NCBI GenBank assembly: GCA_003661125.1
Contig: QMVO01000003.1
Span: 1 to 20,555 of the forward strand
From: Methanosarcinales archaeon
GTDB taxonomy: Archaea > Halobacteriota > Syntropharchaeia > Alkanophagales > Methanospirareceae
DNA: 20,555 nucleotides
Direction of reading: 5' to 3'
The notes under the pieces were generated by a model, which searched no databases, was not told where the DNA came from, and was given only the letters and a program-made list of their open reading frames with translations. A program made the translations under genes and the position numbers. This document shows positions 13,904-20,459 of this stretch, in pieces. Each line of letters starts with the position of its first letter. Position 1 is the first letter of the stretch.

Positions 13904-15556
13904 CTAATTTTGACCGGATGCACTCTCACAAAAGTATCCTATTGCGGGGATAAAATCTTTCTTTCGCGATAAAGTTCTTGGAATAGCACATTTACCATCC
14001 TGTATTTTAACCGCGAAAGCTTTTTCAATTATCCTCTCGTCTCCTTTGACTAAAATCTCTTCGCCCTTTCCTAAGGGATTGGTGATGAGAAACGCGACCA
14101 AATCGTATTGCTTCTCCTTACGTAAATGCTCCATTTCTGATTTAATCTCCTCTTCTTTTGCACCTATCTCTTCCTCATCCAAAAACATTATCTGACCCAC
14201 GCCCACCTTTTTCGTGCCCAACTGATATTCTTTAAAATCATGAAGCAGGATTTCTCTGGCGTTTTTACCCTTAATATTTATACTCGCGGTTAAAAGTTCT
14301 TTACCGTATTCTTCAATCTCAATGTCAAGAATATCAGCCAATTTATGAGCATTTTCTTTATCTCGTTCCGTGGTAGTGGACAACGTCAGGATTAAAGTAT
14401 CAGAGAGGATGCCAGAGAGGAGTAATCCCGCTATTTCTTCCGTAATATCGATCTGATGAAGAAACATAAAACCAGCAATGATGGTGCATGTACTGCCAAT
14501 AGGCTCATTGTGAACGTGGATAGGCATCAGAGTAGATATGTCGCCAACTCGGTGATGGTCAATAATCTCCAGTATTTCTGCTTCCTGTACACCATCAACA
14601 GCCTGCGAAATCTCATTATGGTCAACTAAGATGACCTTTTTTCTTATTGGATGAAGTAAATCCGTCCTTGTGATTATACCCATCAAACGGTTGTCACCGT
14701 TAACCAACAGCACGCAGCGATATTTAGATTCTGCAACTTTACGTTTTATCTCAGAAATCCTGGTATAAAGCCCTGCTACGGGGACCTCTTTTGACATTAT
14801 AGTTTGGAGCGGTGTTGACAAAGCGAACAACTTGGCGGTATCAAACGTGTCGTACGGAGAAGAAACGATTAGCGTTCCTTTTTTGGCTGCTAACCTGACG
14901 ACTTCCTGGCTAATGGTGGCATTCCCGGTGATTATAAGAGCAGAACACCCAGAATTAATCAAATCTATTTGAACATCCGTCCTGTCGCCAAGAATAACGA
15001 CATCTCCTGCCCGGACTCTATTTAAAATCGTCGATTTCTGCATTGCTGCAATGAATATTCTGCCATTTAGTTTATCAATGCCTTTGGGATTGGTAATCAC
15101 TTTTGCGTCCAGGGTATCAACCAAAATATTCAGGTCAATGGGGGTCGTTGATAAGTCACCGAAGCCCATGGTACTAATATAGTGTTCAGCAATGTCTTTC
15201 AGACCAATAATTCCTGATAGCTTTCGGCTGGCGTCTACGATCGGTACCGTGCGGATACCCTTTTCCTTCATTAAAGATGCTACATCCTTAAGGGAATCGT
15301 AAGGTGAAGCAACAATGGGTTTCTTCAATTCCATATCACTGGCAGTCGGTGCGAGACTTTCTATTTCTATCGGTGGCTCGAAACCGAATTTTTCAAGAGC
15401 AAATTTTGTTTCGCTATTTAATTCCCCCGCCCTTGCTGGAATATACAGGTGTCTCTTGTCAACAATATTTTTGAAGTATGCATATCCGATAGCGGAGCAT
15501 ACGGAATCGCAATCGGGATTTTTGTGTCCAATAATAAATATCTGCGTCTGCTTCAT
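13904..15556 (-). CDS. ppaC: CBS/DRTGG-containing family II (DHH) inorganic pyrophosphatase
   Basis: Manganese-type cytoplasmic pyrophosphatase hydrolysing PPi to phosphate, in the long regulated form (550 residues; simple family II enzymes are ~310). Order: N-terminal DHH half with GHKNPDCDS (His11, Asp15, Asp17); CBS motif (~73-128); DRTGG-like domain with GDRTDVQ (~160-250); second CBS (~250-305); second DHH part with VDHNE and IDHHR (~305-340); and a DHHA2 domain ending in the substrate-binding SRKK (~530). CBS/DRTGG inserts bind adenine nucleotides or diadenosine polyphosphates in characterised relatives, so activity is probably energy-regulated. The start is taken as ATG 15556, whose ATGA overlaps the stop of the upstream gene; a GTG four codons earlier (15568) is the alternative. 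Polyphosphatase or related DHH phosphoesterase is less likely. Confidence 0.88.
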   Translation of the reverse strand: MKQTQIFIIGHKNPDCDSVCSAIGYAYFKNIVDKRHLYIPARAGELNSETKFALEKFGFEPPIEIESLAPTASDMELKKPIVASPYDSLKDVASLMKEKGIRTVPIVDASRKLSGIIGLKDIAEHYISTMGFGDLSTTPIDLNILVDTLDAKVITNPKGIDKLNGRIFIAAMQKSTILNRVRAGDVVILGDRTDVQIDLINSGCSALIITGNATISQEVVRLAAKKGTLIVSSPYDTFDTAKLFALSTPLQTIMSKEVPVAGLYTRISEIKRKVAESKYRCVLLVNGDNRLMGIITRTDLLHPIRKKVILVDHNEISQAVDGVQEAEILEIIDHHRVGDISTLMPIHVHNEPIGSTCTIIAGFMFLHQIDITEEIAGLLLSGILSDTLILTLSTTTERDKENAHKLADILDIEIEEYGKELLTASINIKGKNAREILLHDFKEYQLGTKKVGVGQIMFLDEEEIGAKEEEIKSEMEHLRKEKQYDLVAFLITNPLGKGEEILVKGDERIIEKAFAVKIQDGKCAIPRTLSRKKDFIPAIGYFCESASGQN

Positions 15557-16866
15557 CTCTTTTCCCACTTATACAAATCCAGAACTTGAGAAAGTGTCCT
15601 ACCTTTCTTTATCTCTGCCCGTACCCTTTCCTCGTTCTTCCATACCTCTTTTGCACGTCTTGCAATTTCATACGCATGCTCTTTTGGAACGACCACAACA
15701 CCGTTGTCATCTCCGATGATCCAATCCCCGGGTTTCACTTCCTGCCCGCCGCACTTTATCTCTGCATTTAGTTCGCCAAAACCTTTTGGCTCTCCCGCAT
15801 TTGGCACCACGAATTTAGCAAAAACAGGAAATCTCAATCTCCTTATCTCCTCTACATCTCGCACCGCACCGTCTATAACGATACCTGCAATTCCTTTCTG
15901 CTTACAACTCCATGATGCGAGTTCACCCCAGGGTGCAACGTCCTTCGAGCCTGCATAAACCACGATTACATCCCCTTCCTTTGCTACATCTGTCGCCTCT
16001 ACCGGCTTTGCCCAGTCGCCTTCAAACGTTTGCACGGTTACCGCCTTACCCACGAGCTTTATATCCTCAAATAGTGGTTTTATATCTCGCATCACACCTT
16101 TACGATGCATTGCATCTGATATGTTCGGTGTGGACACCTGCATAAACAACTCGAAAATCTGTTCATCCAGTGTTCTCTTTCCCTTTCTTTCTCCCTTCTC
16201 CTTTTCCTCCGTCATTCTCAAATCCATGCTTTTTCTTATCTTTATTGTTGATTCGCGCACCTTCGCAGACCTCGTTATGTTACCACCCACAATAACAATC
16301 TCCGCACCCAGATTCACCGCTTCTGATGCCATTTCTGCATCCACACCACCCGCTACTGCTAATGGCGTATCTATCGTCGCAGAAACTTTTTCCAAGAGAT
16401 CCAGCGTGTTCATACCCCGCATCTGCTGGTCTATTCCCACATGCACACAGACGTAATCCACACTCAGCTCTTCCATTTCTTCTGCTCGCCTCACCGGTTC
16501 CTCTACGTTCATTATATCCACCATAATCGCTACGCCGTACTTACGAGCAGATTTTACCGCTTCTTCTATCACGGCGTTATCAGCAACTGCAAGTATAGAG
16601 ACCACAGATGCACCGGACTTCGCCGCCATCTCCACTTCTATTGCACCGGTATCCATCGTTTTCATATCTGCGACTATTTTCACGCCAGGAAAAACCTCTT
16701 TCAGCGTTCTTATTGCATTCATGCCTTCGCTTTTTATTAATGGCGTCCCAGCCTCTAACCAGTCAGCACCACCTTCTAAACTCTCTTTTCCTATTTCTAT
16801 CGCTCTTTCCAGTTCGAGCACATCAAGAGCAACTTGCAGTATTCCTCTCTCCTTCTTTTTTTCCAT
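15553..16866 (-). CDS. hps: Bifunctional 3-hexulose-6-phosphate synthase / RraA-like protein
   Basis: 437 residues made of two complete domains. Residues ~1-215 match hexulose-phosphate synthase, an OMP decarboxylase-fold barrel: LQVALDVLELERA, EAGTPLIKSEG, KIVADMKTMDTG, AVAGGVDAEMA, IVIVGGNITRSA. After a Lys/Glu linker, ~230-437 match the RraA/demethylmenaquinone methyltransferase-like fold (WGELAS, GIVIDGAVRDVEEI, GDDNGVVVVP). In archaea lacking the oxidative pentose pathway, HPS works in reverse with PHI, converting fructose-6-phosphate to ribulose-5-phosphate and formaldehyde. The role of the RraA domain in this archaeal fusion is not settled and it need not bind RNase E. The gene follows endA by 46 nt and overlaps the pyrophosphatase start by 4 nt, giving tight co-expression. 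Confidence 0.94.
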   Translation of the reverse strand: MEKKKERGILQVALDVLELERAIEIGKESLEGGADWLEAGTPLIKSEGMNAIRTLKEVFPGVKIVADMKTMDTGAIEVEMAAKSGASVVSILAVADNAVIEEAVKSARKYGVAIMVDIMNVEEPVRRAEEMEELSVDYVCVHVGIDQQMRGMNTLDLLEKVSATIDTPLAVAGGVDAEMASEAVNLGAEIVIVGGNITRSAKVRESTIKIRKSMDLRMTEEKEKGERKGKRTLDEQIFELFMQVSTPNISDAMHRKGVMRDIKPLFEDIKLVGKAVTVQTFEGDWAKPVEATDVAKEGDVIVVYAGSKDVAPWGELASWSCKQKGIAGIVIDGAVRDVEEIRRLRFPVFAKFVVPNAGEPKGFGELNAEIKCGGQEVKPGDWIIGDDNGVVVVPKEHAYEIARRAKEVWKNEERVRAEIKKGRTLSQVLDLYKWEKR

Positions 16867-16912
16867 ATTCGCTATTCTTCAATCCTCATTACCAGGATTT
16901 TTGACTTTCGCT

Positions 16913-17977
16913 TTACAACTTCATCCGTCCTACATCCACATACCTAATAATACACCCTTCCCCTACTTTTTCTCTAAATGAAAATATCATCCGCTTCTTC
17001 ACACCATGCGCCAGCCTTATCGCCCTTGATAATTCAGACATTGAAAAAACATGCGCTTCGGGCAGCACATGAATTAAATATAAAGAATGCTTTTGTTGCC
17101 TTGCTTTGTACACCCTGAAATGTGAACCGAACTTAAAACCAGTTTTTACGATCAGTCCCTTTTCCCTTAAATCCTCGTACACTGCGTATTTATCCATAAA
17201 ATCGCTTTCGATTGAGCTTGCATAATCAAGGAACTGTTCAAAAATCACTTCTATCTCCAGCAGACTTTTCTTCATTAAATAAGCAGCTTCAACCAGAGAA
17301 AGAAGCAGTCGCTTCTCCTTTGTTAACTTACCATAAAAATCGTTTCTGTGGAGATTCTCAGCTAAATTTGCATCCCACAAGATGACCCTATCGCCCAACA
17401 AGGTCGCTTGCGCTTTTTCCTCTTTCTTCCTTTTCTTCAGCTCCATAAACTCAAACCTTGCTTCCTTTACCTCATAATAAGTAACGTCACTTTCCTCATC
17501 CACAACAGCAATAATTGGCTCTTTCCTCATGTTACGAGCCAAAATAAGTAAGGTATCCAATTCCTTCAACGGATACAGATCTCTTTCAGATAAAATGCGG
17601 ATGAAATACTTAGCAGGCTTCTCTCCAGGCTTGGCTCCGCGAGGATAAAGCCAAAAATCAACTCCTCCGGGCTGTACCGCATAACCTCGCTCCTTCAAAT
17701 CCCTGTAAACGATATACCGCCACCCGAACTTCGGTGAGATGTCCAACGCATGGTTCAAAAAATCTTTGAAATTTAACTTTTTTTCTCCTTGTTCTCGTTG
17801 CTCCTTTATCTCTATCTTCCCCGTTTCAAGCAAAAAACCCGCTTCTTCCAGCGATAGCTCTAACCTCGCTTTTTTCCTTCCGTACCCTTTACCAAGGATG
17901 TCTGCTTCTGGCTCCGCTACCATGACCTTTTCGCCTGAAAGTTCTCCTTGCATCATATTTCTCTTTTTATTGTACAT
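16913..17977 (-). CDS. endA: tRNA-splicing endonuclease, two-repeat (alpha2) type
   Basis: Cleaves the bulge-helix-bulge at intron boundaries of archaeal tRNA precursors. 354 residues comprising two tandem endonuclease repeats, so a homodimer is expected as in Archaeoglobus and related euryarchaea. The C-terminal half carries the recognisable active region: GFKFGSHFRVY, KHSLYLIHV and RLAHGVKKRMIF, giving a likely Tyr290/His297/Lys327-328 triad. The N-terminal half has a parallel layout (KYFIRILSERDLYPLKELD, ILARNMRKEPIIAV) without a clear triad, as usual for the structural repeat. A TATA-like TTTTATAT at 17997-18004 is about 25 nt from ATG 17977, suggesting a leaderless message; ATG pairs at 17953-17956 are weaker alternatives. 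First gene of a three-gene operon. The N-terminal ~30 residues look less conserved. Confidence 0.93.
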   Translation of the reverse strand: MYNKKRNMMQGELSGEKVMVAEPEADILGKGYGRKKARLELSLEEAGFLLETGKIEIKEQREQGEKKLNFKDFLNHALDISPKFGWRYIVYRDLKERGYAVQPGGVDFWLYPRGAKPGEKPAKYFIRILSERDLYPLKELDTLLILARNMRKEPIIAVVDEESDVTYYEVKEARFEFMELKKRKKEEKAQATLLGDRVILWDANLAENLHRNDFYGKLTKEKRLLLSLVEAAYLMKKSLLEIEVIFEQFLDYASSIESDFMDKYAVYEDLREKGLIVKTGFKFGSHFRVYKARQQKHSLYLIHVLPEAHVFSMSELSRAIRLAHGVKKRMIFSFREKVGEGCIIRYVDVGRMKL

Positions 17978-17996
17978 AAGGTATAACTTCCCTCCA

Positions 17997-18004
17997 TTTT
18001 ATAT
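17997..18004 (-). promoter_or_regulatory. TATA-like box for the endA operon
   Basis: Read on the minus strand this is ATATAAAA, centred about 24-26 nt upstream of the endA ATG. It would drive endA, hps-rraA and the pyrophosphatase. It coincides with the truncated left end of the divergent acylphosphatase-like remnant. Confidence 0.4.
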
Positions 18005-18417
18005 TATGGAAGAAGTGATGGTCTTTTCTTTCATCCCAGCAAGATTAGCAGGTTTGTGGAGTTTGCAGAATCGAATTATCCACCGGAAGCTTCTGTGGAA
18101 TCTGTGGAGGTTAAGGATTATGGAGAAGAGGTTAGGAACATTGATTCTTTTAGGCAATCCCTCATGGTCTTCCAGCTTACGAAGATAGCGCAGGCAGGAG
18201 TGGGAATGCTTAAGAAGCAGGATGCAATGCTTGGGAAGCAGGATGAGACGATAAAAAACATTTCTTTCAAAAAGAAATCTTTACCAAAGAAAATTACTCT
18301 TTATCTACGATAAAGGAGGAATCGGAAAAGACGAGAGAGGTTATGAAAGGGAAGATTGTGGAAGATGTTGAATGGATTAAAGAAGAGATTATCGGGATTA
18401 GAAAAGGTCGGGGTTGA
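18002..18417 (+). pseudogene. 5'-truncated, frameshifted acylphosphatase-like/coiled-coil remnant
   Basis: One open frame (to the stop at 18311) reads FVEFAESNYPPEASVESVEV followed by KIAQAGVGMLKKQDAMLGKQ and an amphipathic tail. This resembles the last third of an acylphosphatase domain followed by the heptad-like tail seen in some archaeal acylphosphatase fusions. The frame breaks near the A-run at about 18250-18256. A shifted frame continues to a TGA at 18415 with TREVMKGKIVEDVEWIKEEI, a convincing coiled-coil end. The acylphosphatase N-terminus with its catalytic Arg loop is missing; the fragment begins within the divergent endA promoter. A GTG at 18056 could start a short protein, but decay is the simpler reading. 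The family call is tentative. Confidence 0.5.
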
Positions 18418-18422
18418 TTGAA

Positions 18423-18459
18423 CTGTGCGCATGGGAAAAGGGTTCCTTTCTTAGCACAG
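18423..18459 (+). terminator. Possible stem-loop terminator after the remnant gene
   Basis: CTGTGC at 18423-18428 pairs with GCACAG at 18454-18459, with a further GGAA/TTCC-type pairing inside, and a T-rich run (TTCTTTCTTTATTCTTT) follows. It lies just after the stop of the remnant frame. The fold is by eye only. Confidence 0.35.
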
Positions 18460-18549
18460 GTTCTTTCTTTATTCTTTGCAAGGATGAGTATGTATAACTG
18501 AATATCACGATGGGAAATTTTAAAAGAGCTGCAAAAAGAGTTCAGGGCA

Positions 18550-18723
18550 ATGATCTTTGGAACCTGCAAATACAAGGGGGTATGTGAATTGTACAAGAAG
18601 GGAGATAAAATTTGCAATAAGGAAGGCGGTTCTGGTTGTGAGCGTTGGAGAACGTTTGAAATAGAGCGGGGCAGGTTCCGATTTATTGAGGTTTTATGTG
18701 TAAAGGGAGATAGGGGCAAAGAA
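18550..18723 (+). other. Short four-cysteine segment, in frame with the glycosyltransferase fragment
   Basis: The frame starting MIFGTCKYKGVCELYKKGDK contains four cysteines (residues 6, 12, 22, 30; the last in GGSGCERW) with spacing reminiscent of a small metal-binding or iron-sulphur peptide. It has no stop of its own and runs without interruption into the glycosyltransferase start at 18724. The upstream frame is open for about 15 more codons without a better start. It could be the remains of a separate small gene that lost its stop. Not recognised as a known family. Confidence 0.35.
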
Positions 18724-18927
18724 ATGGATAAAATCTCAGTTGTAGTCCCGATAAGAAACGAAAAGATCGAGCGATGTCTTGAGGCTGTGTTCAATCAAAC
18801 AATAAAGCCGTTTGAGGTAACCGTGGTTGATGGACACTCAACTGATAATACGATGGAGAATGCGAAGAAGTTTCCAGTCAAAACGTTTCACAAAAGTTTT
18901 GGTTGGAATTTGGCAAAGGATATTTAA
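18724..18927 (+). pseudogene. Truncated family-2 glycosyltransferase, N-terminal fragment (copy 1)
   Basis: MDKISVVVPIRNEKIERCLE, then FNQTIKPFEVTVVDGHSTDN, is the classic start of a GT2 (GT-A fold) enzyme: the first beta strand, the nucleotide-binding region and the VVDGxSTDxT segment. The frame stops after about 68 codons, whereas GT2 proteins need ~230 or more, and the DxD motif region is absent. The sequence degrades after KKFPVKTFHK. It is closely similar to the fragment at 19428, with two codons missing after RNE. Non-functional as a transferase. Confidence 0.75.
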
Positions 18928-18990
18928 TGTAGTATTGTTATCTAATATAAGTGGTATGAAAATGGAAGCAGAAGTAAGCACAGGACACCA

Positions 18991-19167
18991 ATGGAGATAT
19001 ATAAAAGGATAAAGGAGCTCTCGGAGGGCGAATTAGAAACGTTACTCCTATTGCTGGATTCGGAACTGACCGAAGAAATATTGATCCGGAGGGAGGAATC
19101 AAAGATGGGATTAAAGGAGAAGGGATTACTTACAGAAGAGGAACTTTTCAAAGATTTACATGTTTGA
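18991..19167 (+). CDS. RelB-like antitoxin candidate (58 aa)
   Basis: A 58-codon acidic helical protein (MEIYKRIKELSEGELETLLL near the start, REESKMGLKEKGLLTEEELF near the end). Its stop overlaps the start of a RelE-like frame by 8 nt, the usual layout of a type II antitoxin followed by its toxin. No DNA-binding motif can be named with certainty, so the antitoxin role rests on size, composition and position. It appears intact although its partner is damaged. No strong ribosome site is visible at the ATG. Confidence 0.5.
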   Translation: MEIYKRIKELSEGELETLLLLLDSELTEEILIRREESKMGLKEKGLLTEEELFKDLHV

Positions 19168-19342
19168 ACTGAGATTTCATCCCGCGGTAAGGAAAGATTT
19201 GAAGAAAATCAAAAAATCTGTTGTGAAGGAGATAAAAGATAGGCATTTCATGAAGCTCAGGGAGGATTCATTTGCAATGATAATGCACTGCATCACGATG
19301 TATCAACCTTTCCACATCATAAGCATCTTCCGGAAGGAGTAA
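19160..19342 (+). pseudogene. RelE-like toxin, N-terminal part only
   Basis: MFELRFHPAVRKDLKKIKKS followed by VVKEIKDRHF matches the first strand and helical hairpin of RelE/ParE-superfamily mRNA interferases (~85-90 aa). After about residue 37 the frame no longer resembles RelE: the central strands and C-terminal catalytic residues are missing, and the DNA instead encodes a DUF6516-like end in another frame. The start overlaps the upstream antitoxin candidate by 8 nt. Probably inactive. Confidence 0.6.
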
Positions 19343-19415
19343 AAGAATCAAAAGAGAAGGGGATTATTGAATTGAGGTTCTAAAAGAAGTCGAGATGCTG
19401 ATGTTAAAAATTTAG
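19243..19415 (+). pseudogene. DUF6516-like C-terminal remnant
   Basis: In the frame beginning at 19243, GGFICNDNALHHDVSTFPHH followed by KHLPEGVKESKEKG matches the DNA.HH...TFPHHKH signature of the DUF6516 family, which is found in toxin-antitoxin-like pairs. A one-base-type shift near 19370 then brings in EVLKEVEMLMLKI and a stop at 19413-19415, the normal acidic end. The N-terminal half is absent; upstream sequence belongs to the RelE-like frame. The recombination joint lies at about 19240-19265. Confidence 0.55.
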
Positions 19416-19427
19416 GTAAGTGCAAAA

Positions 19428-19613
19428 ATGGATAAAATATCTGTCATAATTCCTGTAAGAAACGAAGCGGAAAAAATCGAGCGATGTTTTGAGACTGTGT
19501 TCAATCAAACAATAAAGCCATTTGAGGTAATCGTGGTTGATGGGCATTATGCTGATAAAACGGTGGAGAGTGCAGATTTTAGCATTTTGCGAAATCTTTA
19601 TAATGAATATTAA
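19428..19613 (+). pseudogene. Truncated family-2 glycosyltransferase, N-terminal fragment (copy 2)
   Basis: MDKISVIIPVRNEAEKIERC, then FNQTIKPFEVIVVDGHYADK, gives a second GT2 N-terminus of 61 codons, with the complete RNEAEKIERC segment that copy 1 lacks. It ends at TAA after a run of unrelated residues (SILRNLYNEY). The first ~130 bp are strongly similar to 18724 onward, so the two derive from a common gene or a duplicated block. The GT2 catalytic core is missing. Confidence 0.75.
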
Positions 19614-19636
19614 ACATAAATAATTATGGTGAGATC

Positions 19637-19819
19637 ATGACAGGAATAAGAATAGGAGACATCGAAAGGATGCATAAGTTAGTGGATATATTTGGAAGAG
19701 CGGAAGGAGAGAAGGGAGAGAGAGTTCAGGTTTGGAAAGATGTAGGCGTTTTTTGGGATTTATTCCCGGAGGAGAAAAGTTCAGTGGAAATCATTCAGGA
19801 ACTTAGAAAGAAGATTTGA
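19637..19819 (+). CDS. VapB-like antitoxin candidate (60 aa)
   Basis: A 60-codon frame with an excellent ribosome site (GGTGA at 19628-19632, 4 nt before the ATG). The product begins MTGIRIGDIERMHKLVDIFG and ends FPEEKSSVEIIQELRKKI. It is followed, 16 nt after its stop, by a PIN-domain toxin frame, and the size and order are those of archaeal vapBC. The SSVEIIQELR tail resembles antitoxins that pair with PIN proteins, but no named family could be assigned. It looks intact while its toxin is broken. Confidence 0.55.
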   Translation: MTGIRIGDIERMHKLVDIFGRAEGEKGERVQVWKDVGVFWDLFPEEKSSVEIIQELRKKI

Positions 19820-19835
19820 TACTCGAGGTGTCATT

Positions 19836-20152
19836 GTGATACTATATATCGATGCATATCATTTTAAATGTATGGAGAGGAGAGAAAGATCCGAAGACAG
19901 GTAAAGAGCTTTGGAAAGGTTCAGGAAAACTCCTGGAAAGGATAGAATTAGAGGAAGAACAAGGAATCATAGGGATAACAACTGTAATGTAATTCCTTTA
20001 CCTATTTCATGGACAGACAGCTTGATCCCTATGATGCAGTGGCGATTTCCATAGCTCTTCACGAAAGCGTTGATGTTTTTGTATCGCGGGATGGGAAATT
20101 GAGAAGAAAGACAGTGAGATTGATTGATGTGAAAGAACCAGAGGAGTTGTGA
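19836..20152 (+). pseudogene. PIN-domain (VapC-like) toxin, multiply disrupted
   Basis: Pieces of one PIN ribonuclease lie in three frames. The start VILYIDAYHF (GTG 19836, preceded by GAGGTG) holds the first acidic residue. After a shift near 19866 comes VWRGEKDPKTGKELWKGSGK and on to IIGITTVM. There a TAA at 19990 stands where FLYLFHG should be preceded by the conserved Glu (GAA to TAA). After a further shift and internal deletion near 20010, LDPYDAVAISIALHESVDVF and SRDGKLRRK give the C-terminal acidic cluster, ending at 20152. Three independent lesions make this a clear pseudogene of the toxin partner of the upstream antitoxin. Confidence 0.8.
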
Positions 20153-20162
20153 GGAGAATTAT

Positions 20163-20357
20163 ATGACAAAAATCTCAGTCATCAGACGGTGCGGTGGTGA
20201 AGAAAGAAGGGCAGACACAGATTTACACAGATTTACACAGAAAAAGGAATATAAGATAAGAGAAAAGCCTGAGGATATGAGCATCTTTATTGCTGATAGT
20301 GCTGCATCTGAATTGGGCGGTAATAAGAGGGTCGGCATTGGGCAGCGGAGGCTGTAA
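20163..20357 (+). pseudogene. Chimeric open frame with a glycosyltransferase-like start
   Basis: A 64-codon frame that begins MTKISVI, like the first seven residues of the two GT2 fragments upstream, then switches to unrelated sequence (RRCGGEERRADTDLHRF) through a tandem repeat at 20215-20240. From 20324 to 20428 another frame reads HWAAEAVKEEIYLNN and GEIKVKKALLKKEC, possibly the tail of a lost gene. No family recognised. The resemblance to GT2 is short and could be chance. Confidence 0.3.
20215..20240 (+). repeat. Short tandem repeat, 10-bp unit ATTTACACAG
   Basis: ACACAG followed by two perfect ATTTACACAG units. Similar ACACAGATTT-type runs recur in intergenic debris of many prokaryotes, from general recall. 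It lies inside the chimeric frame and probably marks non-coding DNA. Confidence 0.7.
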
Positions 20358-20370
20358 AGGAGGAAATCTA

Positions 20371-20384
20371 TTTAAATAATATAG
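20371..20384 (+). promoter_or_regulatory. TATA-like region upstream of the DUF433 gene
   Basis: ATTTAAATAATATA is the most A/T-rich TATA-like sequence before the DUF433 start at 20460. A following 18-nt hairpin (AGTAAAG/CTTTACT, 20395-20412) would fall near the transcription start or in the leader. Confidence 0.3.
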
Positions 20385-20459
20385 GTGAAATAAAAGTAAA
20401 GAAAGCTTTACTAAAGAAAGAATGTTGAGAATACAGAAGGCGAAAGAGGTGAGATAGAA

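Noticed and set aside
13881..13905. AGCTG/CAGCT inverted repeat between btuD and the convergent pyrophosphatase gene
   Set aside because: Only 5 bp of pairing with a 15-nt loop and overlapping a stop codon; too weak to call a terminator.
15315..16981. Several + strand frames of 60-134 codons opposite the pyrophosphatase and HPS-RraA genes
   Set aside because: All antisense to strongly motif-supported genes, with no start signals or recognisable domains.
18294..18794. 166-codon frame on the minus strand in the decayed region
   Set aside because: Composition (Ser, Ile, Pro, His repeats) resembles a reverse shadow of A/G-rich coding debris, no ribosome site or family signature; the + strand fragments explain the region better.
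20215..20240. Possible CRISPR or replication-origin repeat
   Set aside because: Unit is only 10 bp, fewer than three copies and no spacers; it does not match an origin recognition box that I know.
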